A stretch of DNA of 64,000 nucleotides from Diplocarpon mali (GCA_024741835.1 JAENRP010000166.1:32488-96487), one strand, 5' to 3'. Numbered from the stretch's first letter, positions 11,356 through 23,365 are shown. A program made the numbers and translations. The notes: a model not told the origin generated them from the sequence alone.

Positions 11356-14300
11356 ATGGCTTCCGATTCCGATTGAAATACTAAGCTTAAAGACCTCTAA
11401 CTCTTTTAAAAGAACTGGTAATAATAGTTCGACGATTTAAAGCTTTACTTTAAAAGCAAAGGTATTAAAATGGCGATTTAAAAGACACTTATTAAATACG
11501 TAAGAATAGCCCCTTATACTCCCTCTACTAATTTATCTACTTCCACTTTAATAGCTAATACAACTGCTAAGGATTTGCCAGATATACTAAATAAGTTTAG
11601 CCTAAGAGCTTTAGTAGATAATAACTAAGAATCCTAAAGGTAGATTTTAAATATGGAAAAGGAGAAGGAGTATAGGCTAGCCTTAGCTAAATATAAGCTT
11701 AAGATCAATAGAGGTTTAAGCGATAAAGATTAAGATTTTATTTAAGTTTATAATAATGCGAAGATAAGATAGGATACTTTAAAGGCAAAATACTCTTAAA
11801 TAACTGCCTTTAATACTTAGCATCTACTATAGTAAATCACTTTATTTTAATATAGAGAAGATAAAGATAGTAAGGATATAGATATAAATATAGACTTTGC
11901 TTAATCTATATTATATAAAGCGAAGAGGAGAGTAAAAGCTGCAGATCCTAAGATAGCTATAACTTTTAGGGAAACTTAGCTTTTTAGTTTCCTACTTAAT
12001 AGCCTCTCTCTTAAGTTCGCTATTATAAAACAATTTCTTCTTATCCAACCTAACCTTAAGATCTATAAGAAGATCGACCTCCTTTGAACTATTAAGTAAG
12101 ACCTTAAAGGATACTCTAAATCGGCAAATGCTATATTATAAGGTAACGATAAGCTTAAAAAGAGGAAGGAGCGCAGGACGAGCCCTTAAGCTCATCGGGG
12201 ATGCTACTTCTATAATAGTGCTTATAATATTACTAATTGTGAAGTTAGAAGGCAACTGATCGATATAGTCGCTAGCTTTAATATTAAGAAGTAATTGAAG
12301 TAAAAGTTAAGAAGCAAATTGCCCTTATCTTACCAAAGGCTGTAACTACTAAGGAAAGGCAAAGGCAAAGGAAAAGGCTATTTAGCCAAAACTTTAGCAA
12401 ATACTTCTAATAATAATAATAGGTCATTTGAATTTGAATCTACTTCTAATAATTTAAATAATAATTATAATAAAGATACTTATATCTTAAAAGCCGATCT
12501 TTATAAGATCCTTGAATCCGATTAGTATAATAATACTAGTTATATAGCATATATAATTGATAAACCCTACCTATTTAAAGGCCTGCTTACTAAAATAAAA
12601 AGGCGCTTTATTAAGGTTAGTAGTAGAAGGTTATATACGGACTCGATAAGTATAGTAGAAATGAATATCGCTAGCATTTCTTTCCTTTTATAAAATATTC
12701 TCTTTATACTTAGCTTAAGTATTAATCTTTTATCTAGCTCTAAGATCTATATAAAGTTAAATTGTATAAGAGTTTTTAATAATCAATTTATATAGTTTAT
12801 AAATAATAACTATAAAGTGATCTTTAAAGCTAAAATCAAAGATAGACTTTATATTATTTTAAAGGTAATATTATAGAAATTGACTCTTAAGCTGGACTTA
12901 TAAGTAGATTCCTTTAAGGAAAGTGCACTCTCTACCCTAATACAATTGAGTAAGGATAGGAAGAATAGATGGACTCTAGAGCTAGGATCGCAAGTGAAAT
13001 TTGTAAAAATAACTCTTAAGCTAAAACTATAAGTAAATTATAAAGTGTTTTTAAAAATGACTCTTAAGCTAGGATTATAAGTGAATTTAATAGAAATAAC
13101 TTTTAAGCTAGGACTGCGAGTAGATTTTACAGATTCGCTAATAATAACTCTTAAGCTAAGATCGCAAGTGAAATTCGCGGAAATAATTCTTAGGCTAGGA
13201 TTGTAAGTGAAATTTGCGAATTTATTAGAAACGACTCTTAAGCTAGGACTACGAGTAGATCTTGCTATTTTTAAGAAATCGACTCTTAAGCTAAGACCGC
13301 GAGTAGATCTTGCGGTTTTATTAAAAACGACTCTTAAGCTAAGCTTACAATTGGAAAATGGCAAAACCTTAAACTGCTATTATTAATCCTTTTTAGCTGC
13401 TAATAATAAAGCATCGATTAATAATAGGCTATTAAAGCTATTAAAAGCTGAAAGCTTATTAAGGTATTAGTTAATATATAGAAGATTTGCGCATTTCAAG
13501 TTAGAGAAATTAAAGGGCTTATATAAGGTCTTAACTTTAAAACGGAAGATTTAAGTACTAAAGGATTGCCTAGTATGCCGAATTTGTAAGCTAATAAAAC
13601 TTTAAAATCAGACGCAAACTAAGCTTAATCTATAGAAAGATTTAATACTAGCACTAATATCTATTAATACTACTAGACTATTTATAACCTTAATTAAAGG
13701 AAATAATTAGTTTTCTTAAATAGTAGATAACTCTATTTAATAGATATAGACTATTTGCGCTAGGATTAAATCTAAACTTATAGAAAAGCTAGAAACTTAG
13801 AAAGTAATAAAGGAACGCTAGACCTAGTTAAAGCTAATAGCTATTAGGTCTAATAACGCATTAGAGATTAAGGCAAAGCTTAATAAATAGGTAAAATAAG
13901 GAGTTTATTATAAACTAACTATAATATATAAAGGTTCTTATTAGAATAGTATCGCTAAGCGAAATATCTAATAAGTAAAGACTGACTATCGCGCTTTATT
14001 ATAAGATGCTAACCTACTATTAGAATTCTAGGACCTTGCGGTTAAAGCAAACGCATACTTGCGAAATAGAATAGGTAATAGACTAATAGTCAATAGGACC
14101 CGAATATCGCTATATAAGGCATATTTCAGATAGAAATTAAGCCTAGACTATATCTGCGTCTTTAAAAGCATTTACTACTTTTATATTAGCCTAAAGTCCT
14201 AGCCTATAGGTATAAAGAGTAAGAAGCTAATAGATTAAGGTAAAGAGTATATATTTGTTAAGTATATTAAATAGATAATAAAATAGTAGATAGTATATAC

Positions 14301-16449
14301 GCTAGATCTAGGGCGAGTAATTATATCTTTAGTAGTTGAGTTTGATAAATCTTAAAATAGGAGGGAGCTATCCTTAAAGCTTTATATACTTAGAGATTCG
14401 CAAGGTATACTACTCGACGGTAATACTATTAAGCCGAACTAATAACCCCTTTCTCTTAGCTTAAGAATATTAAGTGCACCTGCTGATCGACGACCTATTA
14501 GTCGCCTAAAGGCCGAATAGACTATTCCTATTATCTGCGAACTACCTAAAGTATAGAATAACTTTAATATTATTATCCCTTTAATTAAAGTACCTACGGT
14601 AAAGGATATTCTTAAAATAGGTATAAGTAATAATAAGCTTTTACTATTAGAAAGCGGTTTCTTAAATAATAAGCCTATAAAACCTATAGCTGAACCTACG
14701 TCTTTAAAGAGAAATAGAGACCTAGAACTAAAAGATACCTTAGACGAACGCAAGTTTAAGTATATCTAGGCTATAATAGCGCATAGGATTTATAAGCTTA
14801 AACTTTAATAGAGCTTTGATAAAGATAATGCATTCTTAGCCGCTAGGGGGATAATGAAAATCTCTCTTCTAAAGATATATAATAAAGCTATTAAGGATCT
14901 AGAGAATAGAGCAGTATAAAATGAGGTAATTTAAGAGGAGATAAGTTCTTTTATTATAAATAGTATATAGATAGAGGAATTGATACTAAAGGATATGAAC
15001 TTAGTTTTAATAAAGTGGGTCTTTATAATTAAGATATATGCAAATAGGACCTTAGAACGTTATAAGGCAAGGCTTATAGCTAAGGGCTTCTTTTAATAGT
15101 ATAGAGAAGACTACTTTAACACATTTGCGCTAATAGTTCGTATAGATACCCTTTGCATATTTATAGTAATAGTAGCCGCTGAGGACCTTGAATGCAAATA
15201 GTACGATATTAAAAATGCATTTACTAAAGCGATTATAAAGGAATGGATTTTTCTCTTTTAATCTGATGGTATTCCTATACGCGCTGGCTACTCTCTTTAT
15301 ATACTTTGTAGTATCTATAGGCTTAAGCAATTAGCCTATGATTAGAACCTCTTATATAGCTCTACTTTAATAGAAATGGGATTCGTTTAAAGCCTAGCTA
15401 ACCCTTGTTTATTTACTTATATTAAGTGTAGAATTAAGTTACTATTATATATTAATGATATTACTATAGCTATAAAAACAATTACTTAATTAGATTGGTT
15501 CTTTATAACAATTTGGAAACGTTTTAATACTAAGGATTTAAGGGGAATTTATAAGATCCTTAGCATCTGCGTTATAAGGAACTACTCCACTTAAGAACTC
15601 TAATTAGACTAAGAGTAGTATATTAAGAAGATCCTAGACTAAATAAGACTCTTTACTTATATTCTTAACTTTAAGCTAAAGTGTACCCTAATTAAAGGAA
15701 AGTATAATAAGTTAAAGCCTATTAATGAAAATAAGTAGAAAGGAAATCTGAAGAAGTATTAATAGGATATTAAAGCGATTATATATACTATGGTATATAT
15801 AAGACCAGATATTGCCTTTATTATTAAGCAACTTAGTTAGAACTTAAAGGATCTGACAATTTGATATAAGAATATAGTCAAGCGACTTAGAAGGTACCTT
15901 TAATTAATAATCATATAAAAGGTAAGATATAGATTAATAAAATATATAAGTGCAAAGCTTAAGGTATATACTGATTTTAACTAGGCAAATATAAAAGGTC
16001 GGAAAAGTATATCTAAAAGCGTAGTAGTACTATATAGCAGACCTATATTATAAGGAAGTAGGAAGTAGAAATTAATAGCTATTGCAAGTACTAAGGCCGA
16101 ATATATATTAATATTATCAAATTATAAGTAAGGATTATAAATCGCTTAAGTTCTAAAAGATATAGGTTTTACTAAGTATATTAGATAAGATAAGAACTAT
16201 ATTAATCTTTAAATAGATAATATAAAGGCGATTACACTTGCAAAGAATCTATACTTATATAAGCGATTGAAATATATTAATATTACCTACCACTTTATCT
16301 GCGACCTTATTATAAAGAATAAGTTATTAATCACCTATATCCTAACTAATCGAATAGTAGCAGATGGATTTATAAAGCTATTAGAAACAGTTGTAAAGTT
16401 CGAAGCGTTTAAAGATATACTAGGGTTGCAGAAGATAGTAGGGGCTTAG
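11356..16449 (+). pseudogene. gag-pol: Copia A gag-pol polyprotein, RIP-inactivated
   Basis: The start ATG at 11356 (MASDSD) is matched by an ATG at the same place in Copia B, and the frame is the same down to the TAG at 16447-16449: 1,697 codons. Gag lies about 11356-12450; HRGCYFYNSAYNITNCEVRR (near 12195) corresponds to the zinc knuckle. Next is an array of palindrome-encoded repeats (12882-13364), then the pre-integrase and integrase regions (about 13440-14400). RT follows, with the catalytic block LLYINDITIAI near 15440, then RNase H (near 16070) and the C-terminal block YHFICDLIIKNKLLITYI at 16285. Dozens of stops sit at Gln/Trp codons. The protein would have done capsid assembly, cDNA synthesis and integration. 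Confidence 0.93.
12882..13364 (+). repeat. Tandem array of about ten palindromic units in Copia A
   Basis: Units of 39-48 bp begin with (g/a)actcttaagctaggac.gcgagt, a RIP-decayed form of the GACTC...GAGTC palindrome. They start near 12882, 12970, 13010, 13058, 13097, 13145, 13184, 13232, 13280 and 13328. In the gag-pol frame each encodes T-L-K-L-G-L-R-V or close variants, followed by a short variable spacer peptide. Copia B has about seven such units at 44744-45076 reading TPGPGPRV in the best copy. The array separates Gag from the integrase part. Confidence 0.85.
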
Positions 16450-16462
16450 TAGACTTAAGGAC

Positions 16463-16613
16463 GACTCCTAGGCCCGCCTTATAAGTTAGGTCATATAGTC
16501 TTATAAAGGAAAGTTTTTAAATCAACTCTTAGGCCTAGACCGCGAGTTAAGTCACGTAGTCTTATAAAGGAATGCTTTTAGGAAATTTGACTCCTAGTCC
16601 TACCCTATGAGTA
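16463..16613 (+). repeat. Three palindromic units in the Copia A 3' untranslated region
   Basis: Copies at 16463-16487, 16524-16548 and 16589-16613 (best: aactcttaggcctagaccgcgagtt). The first two share flanking sequence (gtcttataaaggaa), so they are tandem duplicates of a unit of about 61-65 bp. Copia B has two copies here (41538-41562, 41603-41628). Confidence 0.75.
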
Positions 16614-16750
16614 GGGTTGGTGATTTTAATAGAGGTTGCTATTAATTGATTATTTTTAATTTAAAAAGATATTTAAAAGTTGGATTAGCGCAAAAGGATA
16701 GTTATTATTTTCCCGACTATAGGTTAATTAGAGTAAGGTCTAAGTAAGGG

Positions 16751-16945
16751 TATTAAGATAGGTGATATAGCTATCACTTTAATATATTATTATATAACCC
16801 TACTGCTTAATCAATAGGATATTAATATATATATAGCTATAAGGAAGAAAGGGGTAACCTTCCTACCCTAACTCTTACTAATATATCGACCATCGACCTC
16901 TAGAAGCCTCCTTTACCTACTGCGCCGACTCACTTAAGCTCAATA
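16751..16945 (+). repeat. Copia A 3' LTR
   Basis: 195 bp, colinear with the 5' LTR; the differences I see are transitions of the RIP type with the 3' copy more AT-rich. It is preceded by a purine-rich stretch ending aagtaaggg (16743-16750), the polypurine tract, and followed by the duplication TTTTC. Confidence 0.93.
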
Positions 16946-16950
16946 TTTTC

Positions 16951-17161
16951 TTATATTACGGCAGCTTATAAGGGTGATTAGCTTATATTAGCTACTTAAA
17001 GGTGCGGTCTATAAAGGGAAGAAAAGATAAAGAGAGAAAGGTCTCTTCGACTCTTCTTTAAAGTTAAATACAAAACGACTAGCGCGAAGCTAGCGCGCGC
17101 TAGGCCAAGCCCTTTTCCAGCTCTATAAGCTACCGCCAGCTACCTTGACCTACGAGTCGTA
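16951..17161 (-). repeat. Remnant of G1 5' LTR/leader
   Basis: This segment lies between the Copia A right target duplication and the start of D/F similarity. On the minus strand it holds a TATA-like ctttatagaccgc near 17000. It contains CTAGCGCGCGCTAG, a perfect 14-bp palindrome at 17090-17103, preceded by another ctagcgcg at 17079. Assignment to G1 rests on position only, because the other LTR is outside the window. Confidence 0.45.
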
Positions 17162-17460
17162 GCAAGGCTAAGGAAGTGGTATCTGTGGAATCTCCCGCCT
17201 CCCTTTCCTCTATTACCGACAATTCCCCTAAGGATGATGACGAAGATAATGATAATGCTATAACACAAGTTTCCCTTCCCGTCGATCAAAGTCGTTATAC
17301 TATACTAGCATTAGCAAGAAGCATTAAGACTCCTGCCATACTAAGACCTGTCTCATCGGACACTAATAGCAATGCTATAAGAAGAAGTGGTCGTTTAGCA
17401 AAGAGAGTATTATTTAGTAATAGTTCTTCCTATCCTTTAAAGAGAACTAAGGAAAACTAA
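17162..17460 (+). pseudogene. C-terminal fragment of aORF2 (uninterrupted tail)
   Basis: An open stretch of about 95 codons matches the end of aORF2 at 49310-49601 (SVESPAS, SSDTNSNAI, LKRTKEN before the stop). It has an acidic Asp/Asn run (DDDEDNDN) and a basic RRSGRLAKR motif that resembles a nuclear-localisation or AT-hook-like tail. Unlike the 49-kb copy it has no RIP stops (gtggaatctccc here, gtagaatctccc there). It lacks a start codon of its own that I would trust and is best read as a truncated fragment, not a gene. Confidence 0.7.
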
Positions 17461-17536
17461 TACCTAGGTTGGTTCTATTTTTAATTGTTTTTGCGATTCT
17501 ATAGTTTGTTTATTTGTATTGCTGGCTTCGTTTTCT

Positions 17537-17561
17537 AACTCCTAGGCCCGGCCTATAGGTG
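17537..17561. repeat. Palindromic element copy in the D/F fragment
   Basis: Sequence aactcctaggcccggcctataggtg, 3' of the aORF2 stop. Its counterpart is at 49673-49697 in the D/F element. Confidence 0.8.
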
Positions 17562-17574
17562 AAAGCGTATATAT

Positions 17575-17607
17575 NNNNNNNNNNNNNNNNNNNNNNNNNN
17601 NNNNNNN
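17575..17607. other. Assembly gap (33 N)
   Basis: The gap is followed by a run of A and then T-rich sequence. The same position in the D/F element (49714-49775) is also a gap, so the locus is hard to read or assemble. Confidence 0.99.
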
Positions 17608-17803
17608 AAAAAAAAAAAAAAACTCTTCTTTTTTTTCTTTTTACCTTTAATAAGGATATAGCCCTAGTTTAGGCCTTTTAATATATTAGTTTTCTTATAC
17701 TTAGGGTTTTGCTAATAATTGATATACTATTGCCTTAACCTATATTGTTTTATATTCTTTGCTAATAATAGTAAAGGCCACTACTTTTATTATTTAGGAT
17801 ATA

Positions 17804-18048
17804 TATAAAGACTTAAGATAGATAGGTCTTATAATATATATTATATAATCGGCGTAGGACGGTAGAGGATAAAAGGGCCATCCTTTATATATAGAGACAG
17901 CGCGCATCGCTATAAGTATTGAATATACCTTATACTTAGGACTTATTCCTAACATCTTGTCTAAGAGAGCCCGCTTGTAGTGCTTCCTCCTCTTGTTTTT
18001 AGGTCTTTCCTTAGGCCTATTCTTGTGTTGTCTCCCCTCTGTTTTATA
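17804..18048 (+). repeat. D-family LTR (245 bp) of the D/F fragment
   Basis: It runs from TATAAAGAC to CTGTTTTATA and aligns with the LTRs at 19102-19346 (complement), 28427-28671, 49959-50203 and 58986-59232 (complement). The consensus start is TGTGGAGACCTGAGATGG. The body carries atatatagagacagcgcg, a TATA-like stretch. Confidence 0.92.
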
Positions 18049-19101
18049 ATAAAGTAAGGAGCACTAAGGGAACTAAAGAGGGGAAAGTGGCTAGTAATAG
18101 CCTTAAATGCGGCCATTATCGTTTTATATTAACCATCTGGATTAATAGAATCTATAAGGGGCAAAGGGGAAGCTTTAATATTATAAGATTAGTCGCTAAG
18201 AGGAGTACTTTGAAATTCAAAAGGGCTTAACAAATGTTCAGAATCCGAATCAATCTTAGAATAACTAGGATAGGTTTAAAAAGATTCAGATAAGAGGTTA
18301 ATAAAAAGTTTAAAATTATTATTATTTTTAGTATTTTTAAGCATTAATATTAAAAAAGTAAGTAGTAGTCTTAAGTTATTTAAAGATGTCTTTTTATCCT
18401 CCTACTTATAAGCTAAGACTAAGAGTAGAATTCCAGATTCTATTAAAAGTTTAATCTACGTTTGCTAAAAGATTTTAAGTAGATATTAAATAGCTAATAA
18501 GAGCGTTGCGACTAATCGCAATAAGATAAGGTTTACGTAATTAAGGACTAATTTCTAAGATAAGGTTTATATATAAGATTCTTCCTAGCCTTTAGGCCAA
18601 TTCCTATTAGTCCTTAGAATAAAGGGGTCTTTAAAGACGATTCTAAGGCAAATTTTAAAGTTCTATCGTCCTAAGGCAGCTGAATTATTAGATTCGGATT
18701 TCTAAGGATTCTAAAGAGATACTTCCAATTAGAGTTTACGCTTAATATTACTTAAGTACTCGAAACTACTACTATTTAAGATTGCTATTATAAGGTTCGC
18801 TAAACTTTTCATACTAGGAAGCCGAAAATTCCGAAAATCTCGAAGTTAAGGAAAAAAATAGGGGTTTTTAAAGCAGAGCCGAAAAGGGAAAATCTAAGGT
18901 TATTAATAGTTGCTAAACGAAAATAGATAGTTCAAAGTAACTAAGCGATTAAGGATAAGGTTTTTAAAATTGATCAAAATGCTATAAGTGTTTTAAAGAT
19001 ATATTTTTCAAAAGGCCGATCTCTTATCTATAAACCAAGAGATTAATAAGGTTATATAAAGATGGAAATCTTAAGAAATCGGTCCCTGCGTAGATCACTA
19101 A
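18049..19101 (-). mobile_element. D2: leader and gag N-terminus of a second D element
   Basis: Complementary to 28672-29730 of D/F. Going down from 19101: D leader, gag start (ATA for ATG at 18788-18786; peptide like AISNSSSFEYLS), about 245 codons of gag, then a break at the D/F fragment. It contains the gag palindrome copy at 18403-18428. It shares the LTR 19102-19346 with D1, so the two D copies are in tandem. Confidence 0.85.
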
Positions 19102-19346
19102 TATAAAACAGAGGGAAGATAATATAAGAATAGGCCTAAGGGAAGACCTAAAAACAAAAGGAGGAAGTACTATAAGCAGGCTCTCTTAGATAAGATATTA
19201 GAAATAAGTCCTAAGTATAGGGTATATTTAGTACTATAGTGCTACGCGCTTTCTCTATATATAGAAGATGGCCCTTTTATCCTCCCACCGTCCTGCGCCG
19301 ATTATGTGATATATATCACAAGACCTATCCATCTCAGGTCTCTACA
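19102..19346 (-). repeat. D-family LTR shared by D1 (3' LTR) and D2 (5' LTR)
   Basis: 245 bp. The right side continues into D1 3' untranslated sequence (...cctgcactac|TGTAGAGACC on the minus strand). The left side continues into the D leader (TTTTATA|ttagtgatctacgc). One LTR therefore serves two elements of the same strand, the product expected from recombination between LTRs of tandem copies or insertion into an LTR. Confidence 0.88.
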
Positions 19347-19778
19347 GTAGTGCAGGAAGAGGTTTATTTATAAAGATAGGAATTGCATTAGCGCGCAAAG
19401 GAAAAGTGGGTATAAAGAGGCCGAAAGTGGGAATAAAAGTGGGGTATAACGCATACAAGGACCTACAATTGGTAAATGACAATTATCAAAGGTAAGGATG
19501 ATATTTCAAAGGTAAGCGTTAGAAAGTTGCATATAAAGGAAATAATTAGGAGATAGATTATATAAAGAATAAAGTAGAGTAAAGAATATATATAGAATAG
19601 AACCTTAAATAGAGAATAAAGAGGTGCTGGTATATAAGAAGTAGATAATCTTAAAAAAATTCAACTTTGATTTGTAAGTTCTTTAAATGGTTCTCTTTAA
19701 AAGTAATAGGCTAGATTCCCTAGATCGCTCGACTTAATTATCGGTTTTATTATTACCTTAGAGTCTTCTTTTCTTATA
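19347..19778 (-). other. D1 3' untranslated region
   Basis: Complementary to 39532-39968. Pyrimidine-rich on the minus strand, ending with ctttataaataaacctcttcctgcactac directly before the 3' LTR. No ORF. The same TATAAATA sequence precedes aORF2 in the D/F element. Confidence 0.75.
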
Positions 19779-22700
19779 TTAGTTCTTACTTTTCGGCGAT
19801 TTTTTAGCTTTAGGGACCTCTTTTAAAGGATCTTCTATTAGTACCTTTAGATTTAATAGCTGAAGTTTATCCGAATTATCTTATAGGCTAAAGCTGGCCG
19901 AGTCTAACCTTACTCGCAGGCCGGGCTTGCGAGTCAGTCTTGGCATTTTTAAGCTTAAGGGTAAAAATAGGGAATTAGTTCCTAAATCAGGGTCTAATAC
20001 TATACTAGTATCTTAGTTTATCTCTTTTTCGAACTTTCTTATAATAATGCCTTTATTAATTAGTGCATTAGGCTCTTAGATAGCATTTAATTTATTGTAT
20101 TATCCTTAAGACTTAAGTCTATAAAGAAGCGACTTAGTATTTATAATATTCGTTTAGGCCTTAATAAGGGCGTTAAAGAGTTTTTAATTATATTTTATAA
20201 AGTGGATTTTCAATTTATCCTTATTAAGAAGGAACAACTACTATACTTCGATTATAATAGAGGGATCTGTTTAAGAGCGCCGATTAATAATAGCTTTAAA
20301 GAGGCTGCTATAATTCTTAAGATAAAAAGCTGCCTTAAAAGGTATAGTAGTTTTACTTATATTAATCTATTAAGGTATTAGAGGTTACTTTAGAGTAAAG
20401 ATTGAAAAGATAAGATCAGAGATTCGAGTCTTATTTTCTAAGGTATTCTTATTGCAAATAGTTGTATAGTTATTATAAAAGGCTATAAAACTACTAGTTT
20501 TATAAAGTTTATCTAAGTATATTTTAAAAAGGTGCCTTTGTTTTATTATTATTATAATAGGGTTACTATTATTAATAATAGGCCGCAAGATCTCTTTTTA
20601 CTTTATTTTTATAATTATATAAGCTAGTTGAGATTTTGAACCAAGTGCTTAAGAAGTCTATCGACTTATCTTCTTTATAAATAGAGTGAGTTTTATATCT
20701 AATTAAGAGCCGATCTACCTATTAAGGCTTTTAAAAGCTGGCCCTTATCTAATTAGTAGGATCTAATAATCTAAAACTTGCTTTCTAATAAAATTAACTT
20801 ATAGGCTTAAGATCGTGAGTAATAATCGGATTTTCTTTATTAGCAGTACTTGCATCTCTCTTTATCGAAATGACTTAATTGTAAAGACTAAGACTAATTA
20901 ATTAGAGAGGTTTAAGATAGGCTATAAGCTAATAGGCTCTTTTACTTTTTGCTATTATAGCTAAGAGGTAGAGTTTATAATATATCCAAAGGACTTATTA
21001 AGTAAGATTGAATATTATATTATAAAGAAAATAAGAAGGTATAAAGGTTATATTATCCATAAGGTAGAAGTGATAAAGGTATATCTCTACTTCTTATTTT
21101 ATAATAGAAAGGAATGTACTTATAAAAGCACTATTATTAGTAGTAAAATTGTTAGTTAAGAAGCGGCATCCGAAGGGTTTAGGCATTATAATTGACCCTT
21201 CTTCCTCTATTTCCTTTTACTATTTATTACTTAATAATATTGAAAAGAAAGAATTATTCTATTCAATCGGCTTTAACGCCTTTAAGGCTTTAGGATTAGC
21301 CTTAAATTTTATAATACTTAAAGATGCCTCTATTATCAATAGGTTGGATTTGCATATCCTTAAAGAGATAAAGAATTAATTATTAAAGTAGATTAGAAAA
21401 AGATCAATATCTTCTACTATATAAAGAAGTTCAAAGTATTTAATAGTTTTATTAGTATTAAATCCTTTATTATTAAGACTATAGTAAACCGAAAGAGAGC
21501 GAATATAAAGGTCGCAAAGTCTTTTCCCTTCGATTCCTATACTAGGAAGATACTATTGAAAGCGAGTTTTTATTATAAAGGATACTTGAATATTATATTA
21601 TTCTTTAAGCTTAAGGTTGAGAATGACCGATTAAGGCATATTACTACAATTATAAATATCCTAATTAATAGATTCCTTTTTGCGTTCTCTTTCTTATAAG
21701 ATAAAATAGTCTCGCTTAGCATTTAAGAGACTAGGTTCTTAACTTCTATAATTATTAAAGAATTGAATAATATTTATAAGGGCGAACTTATTTAGGATAA
21801 ACTATTGAATCTATTTAATAGCTCTCTTAATTATCTTTAAAGTAATAGGAATAGGGTCTTCCCTTATATTATCATTTCTAAAACGGTTGTATATAAATAT
21901 AAAGAAGTTAAGAACTAGCTCCTTTAAGTTATTAGGAAAGGAGTCTAAGTGAGCGCGCAATCCTTTAGTTTTAAATTGTAAATTAGTTAAAGTGGCTATT
22001 AAACGATCTATCCTTTTTAAAGGTTGAGCTAAAATTAGTCGTTTAATTAAAGGAGAGTCCTTTAAAGATTCCGAAAATTCTAAAGAGGCTGCGCTAAGCG
22101 TTTAAGTAGTTTATTTGATAGCGGTTTTTAAAATCATTTTAATAAGAGGTAGGTTAGGTCTAGTTTTAAAATTCTTACTTCTAACTCTTAGTCTAGGACC
22201 GCAAGTCAAATCATATGATTTAGCACTTATTATATCTTCTAATTAAGAAGCGGATTTTAAGGCAGGCTTAATTATAAATAACTAATTCCCTTCTTTATTA
22301 TTAAAGAAATCTCGCTTAAACTTTAGTATAGGAGTCTAGTTCTTTCTTAAAATAAGCAAACTATAAGTAAAAGTGCAAAGCCTTAGCATATTAATAATAG
22401 TACTATTAAGTAGGGTAATATCTATAGCCTAATTTGATCTTTTTATAGCTTTATTAGCTACTATAAGTATTATATTAAATAAGCTTATAAATCTGCGACT
22501 GCGAATTCGATTGCCTTAGAATTTTACTACTCCTTCTTAAATAATAAAGAAATTGAGAATTTAAATAGCTTTAGTAGTAGGAGTATTTTCCTTAAGAATT
22601 TTTAATAATACTTGCCTTCTATTATTAGAATTAATATTTATTAAAAAGCGCAAACGAAATAGGAGTCCTCTTTTATTAGTGGCTAAATTATCTAATTATC

Positions 22701-23052
22701 GAATAGATTCTTTCCTTTTATCTTAATCTATTTTAAAAGTATCGGCTAAGGTTATATATTAGTTTGTATTAGCTAAGAATTCCTCTTTAAAGATTCCCTT
22801 TAGTTTTAATTCTTTAGTTAAGAAGTTGTCAAATTAGAGAATTCCAAGGGCCACTTAAGTTAAAAGGTTATTAATAGTATTTATATAAGCTAAAAGGAGT
22901 TTTTATTGCTTTATATCTCCTAAGGCTACATAGGTCGATTTAAAGCTCTTTAATAATGCAATAGCTCTACTATCTTAAAAGAAGTTTATAACTAGTATTT
23001 ATTTATCTCCTATTGCAATAGATAAAACCATTTATAAGTTCTTTAAAGGCAT
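19779..23052 (-). pseudogene. aORF1 of D1, RIP-inactivated
   Basis: Complement of the 36259-39531 ORF in D/F, with the ATG preserved at 23052-23050 and the stop at 19781-19779. It is 1 bp longer than that copy, so at least one frameshifting indel is present. It contains three palindrome copies (22183-22207, 20795-20820, 19911-19935) at the same places as in D/F. Function unknown; see aORF1 at 36259. Confidence 0.75.
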
Positions 23053-23365
23053 ATTACTTATAAAAGATAAGGAGTATAAATAAGAGAGTTTAATAAGGTA
23101 TAAGAATTAAAAGGGCATATAAGCTACAATAGGTTTACTATATATATATTAAGGAAATTGGACTTTTTATTTACTATTTAAGGAAAGTAATAGGAATACT
23201 ATAATTAAAGGCTAATATTAAGAATGTAAAATAAGTTAAAGCAAGTAAGAATTTAAAGTGATTTTAAAAGATCTATATCTTAAATAATAAAGGAGGCGAC
23301 CTTATTAAAAATGTAAAAATAAGGATTAAAGGAAGGTAGGATAATTGATAAGCTAGGAAATCGTT
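23053..23365 (-). promoter_or_regulatory. Spacer between D1 pol and aORF1
   Basis: Complement of 35947-36258; pyrimidine-rich on the minus strand, no ORF. It is conserved between both D copies and directly upstream of the aORF1 start, hence a candidate internal promoter. Confidence 0.35.

Larger units (their letters stand above)
10757..16945 (+). mobile_element. Ty1/copia retrotransposon Copia A, full length
   Basis: Two 195-bp LTRs (10757-10951, 16751-16945) flank one gag-pol frame. The 5-bp duplication TTTTC sits at 10752-10756 and 16946-16950. Total 6,189 bp, against 5,990 bp for the sister Copia B (41206-47195). The 199-bp excess matches extra palindromic units in the ORF (141 bp) and in the 3' untranslated region (about 58 bp). 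The copy is heavily RIP-mutated. Confidence 0.95.
5523..17161 (-). mobile_element. Ty3/gypsy LTR retrotransposon G1, interrupted by Copia A and a short element
   Basis: On the minus strand: 5' LTR/leader remnant (16951-17161, then 10491-10751), gag-pro (10490 to about 8664) and pol (about 8660 to 5523). The integrase is cut at 5523 by G0; the rest should lie left of the window. Copia A (10757-16945) is inserted in the leader with TSD TTTTC. A short 85-bp element sits at 8938-9022. The right limit 17161 is where similarity to the D/F 3' region starts. RIP stops are frequent. Confidence 0.8.
17162..18048 (+). mobile_element. 3' fragment of a D/F-type element
   Basis: It matches the 3' end of the D/F element: the tail of aORF2, one palindrome, a gap of Ns, a T-rich 200-bp stretch and the complete 245-bp LTR (17804-18048). 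It is cut on the left by G1 at 17161/17162. On the right it adjoins D-element gag sequence, so it was inserted into D2; ataaa at 18049-18053 is the expected right target duplication. Confidence 0.8.

Noticed and set aside
13038..13364. Minus-strand open stretch with repeated SLRV peptides
   Set aside because: It is the complement of the palindrome array in Copia A; the gag-pol frame on + explains it.
21149..21379. Open 76-codon stretch on +
   Set aside because: Antisense to aORF1 of D1; no start context or similarity of its own.
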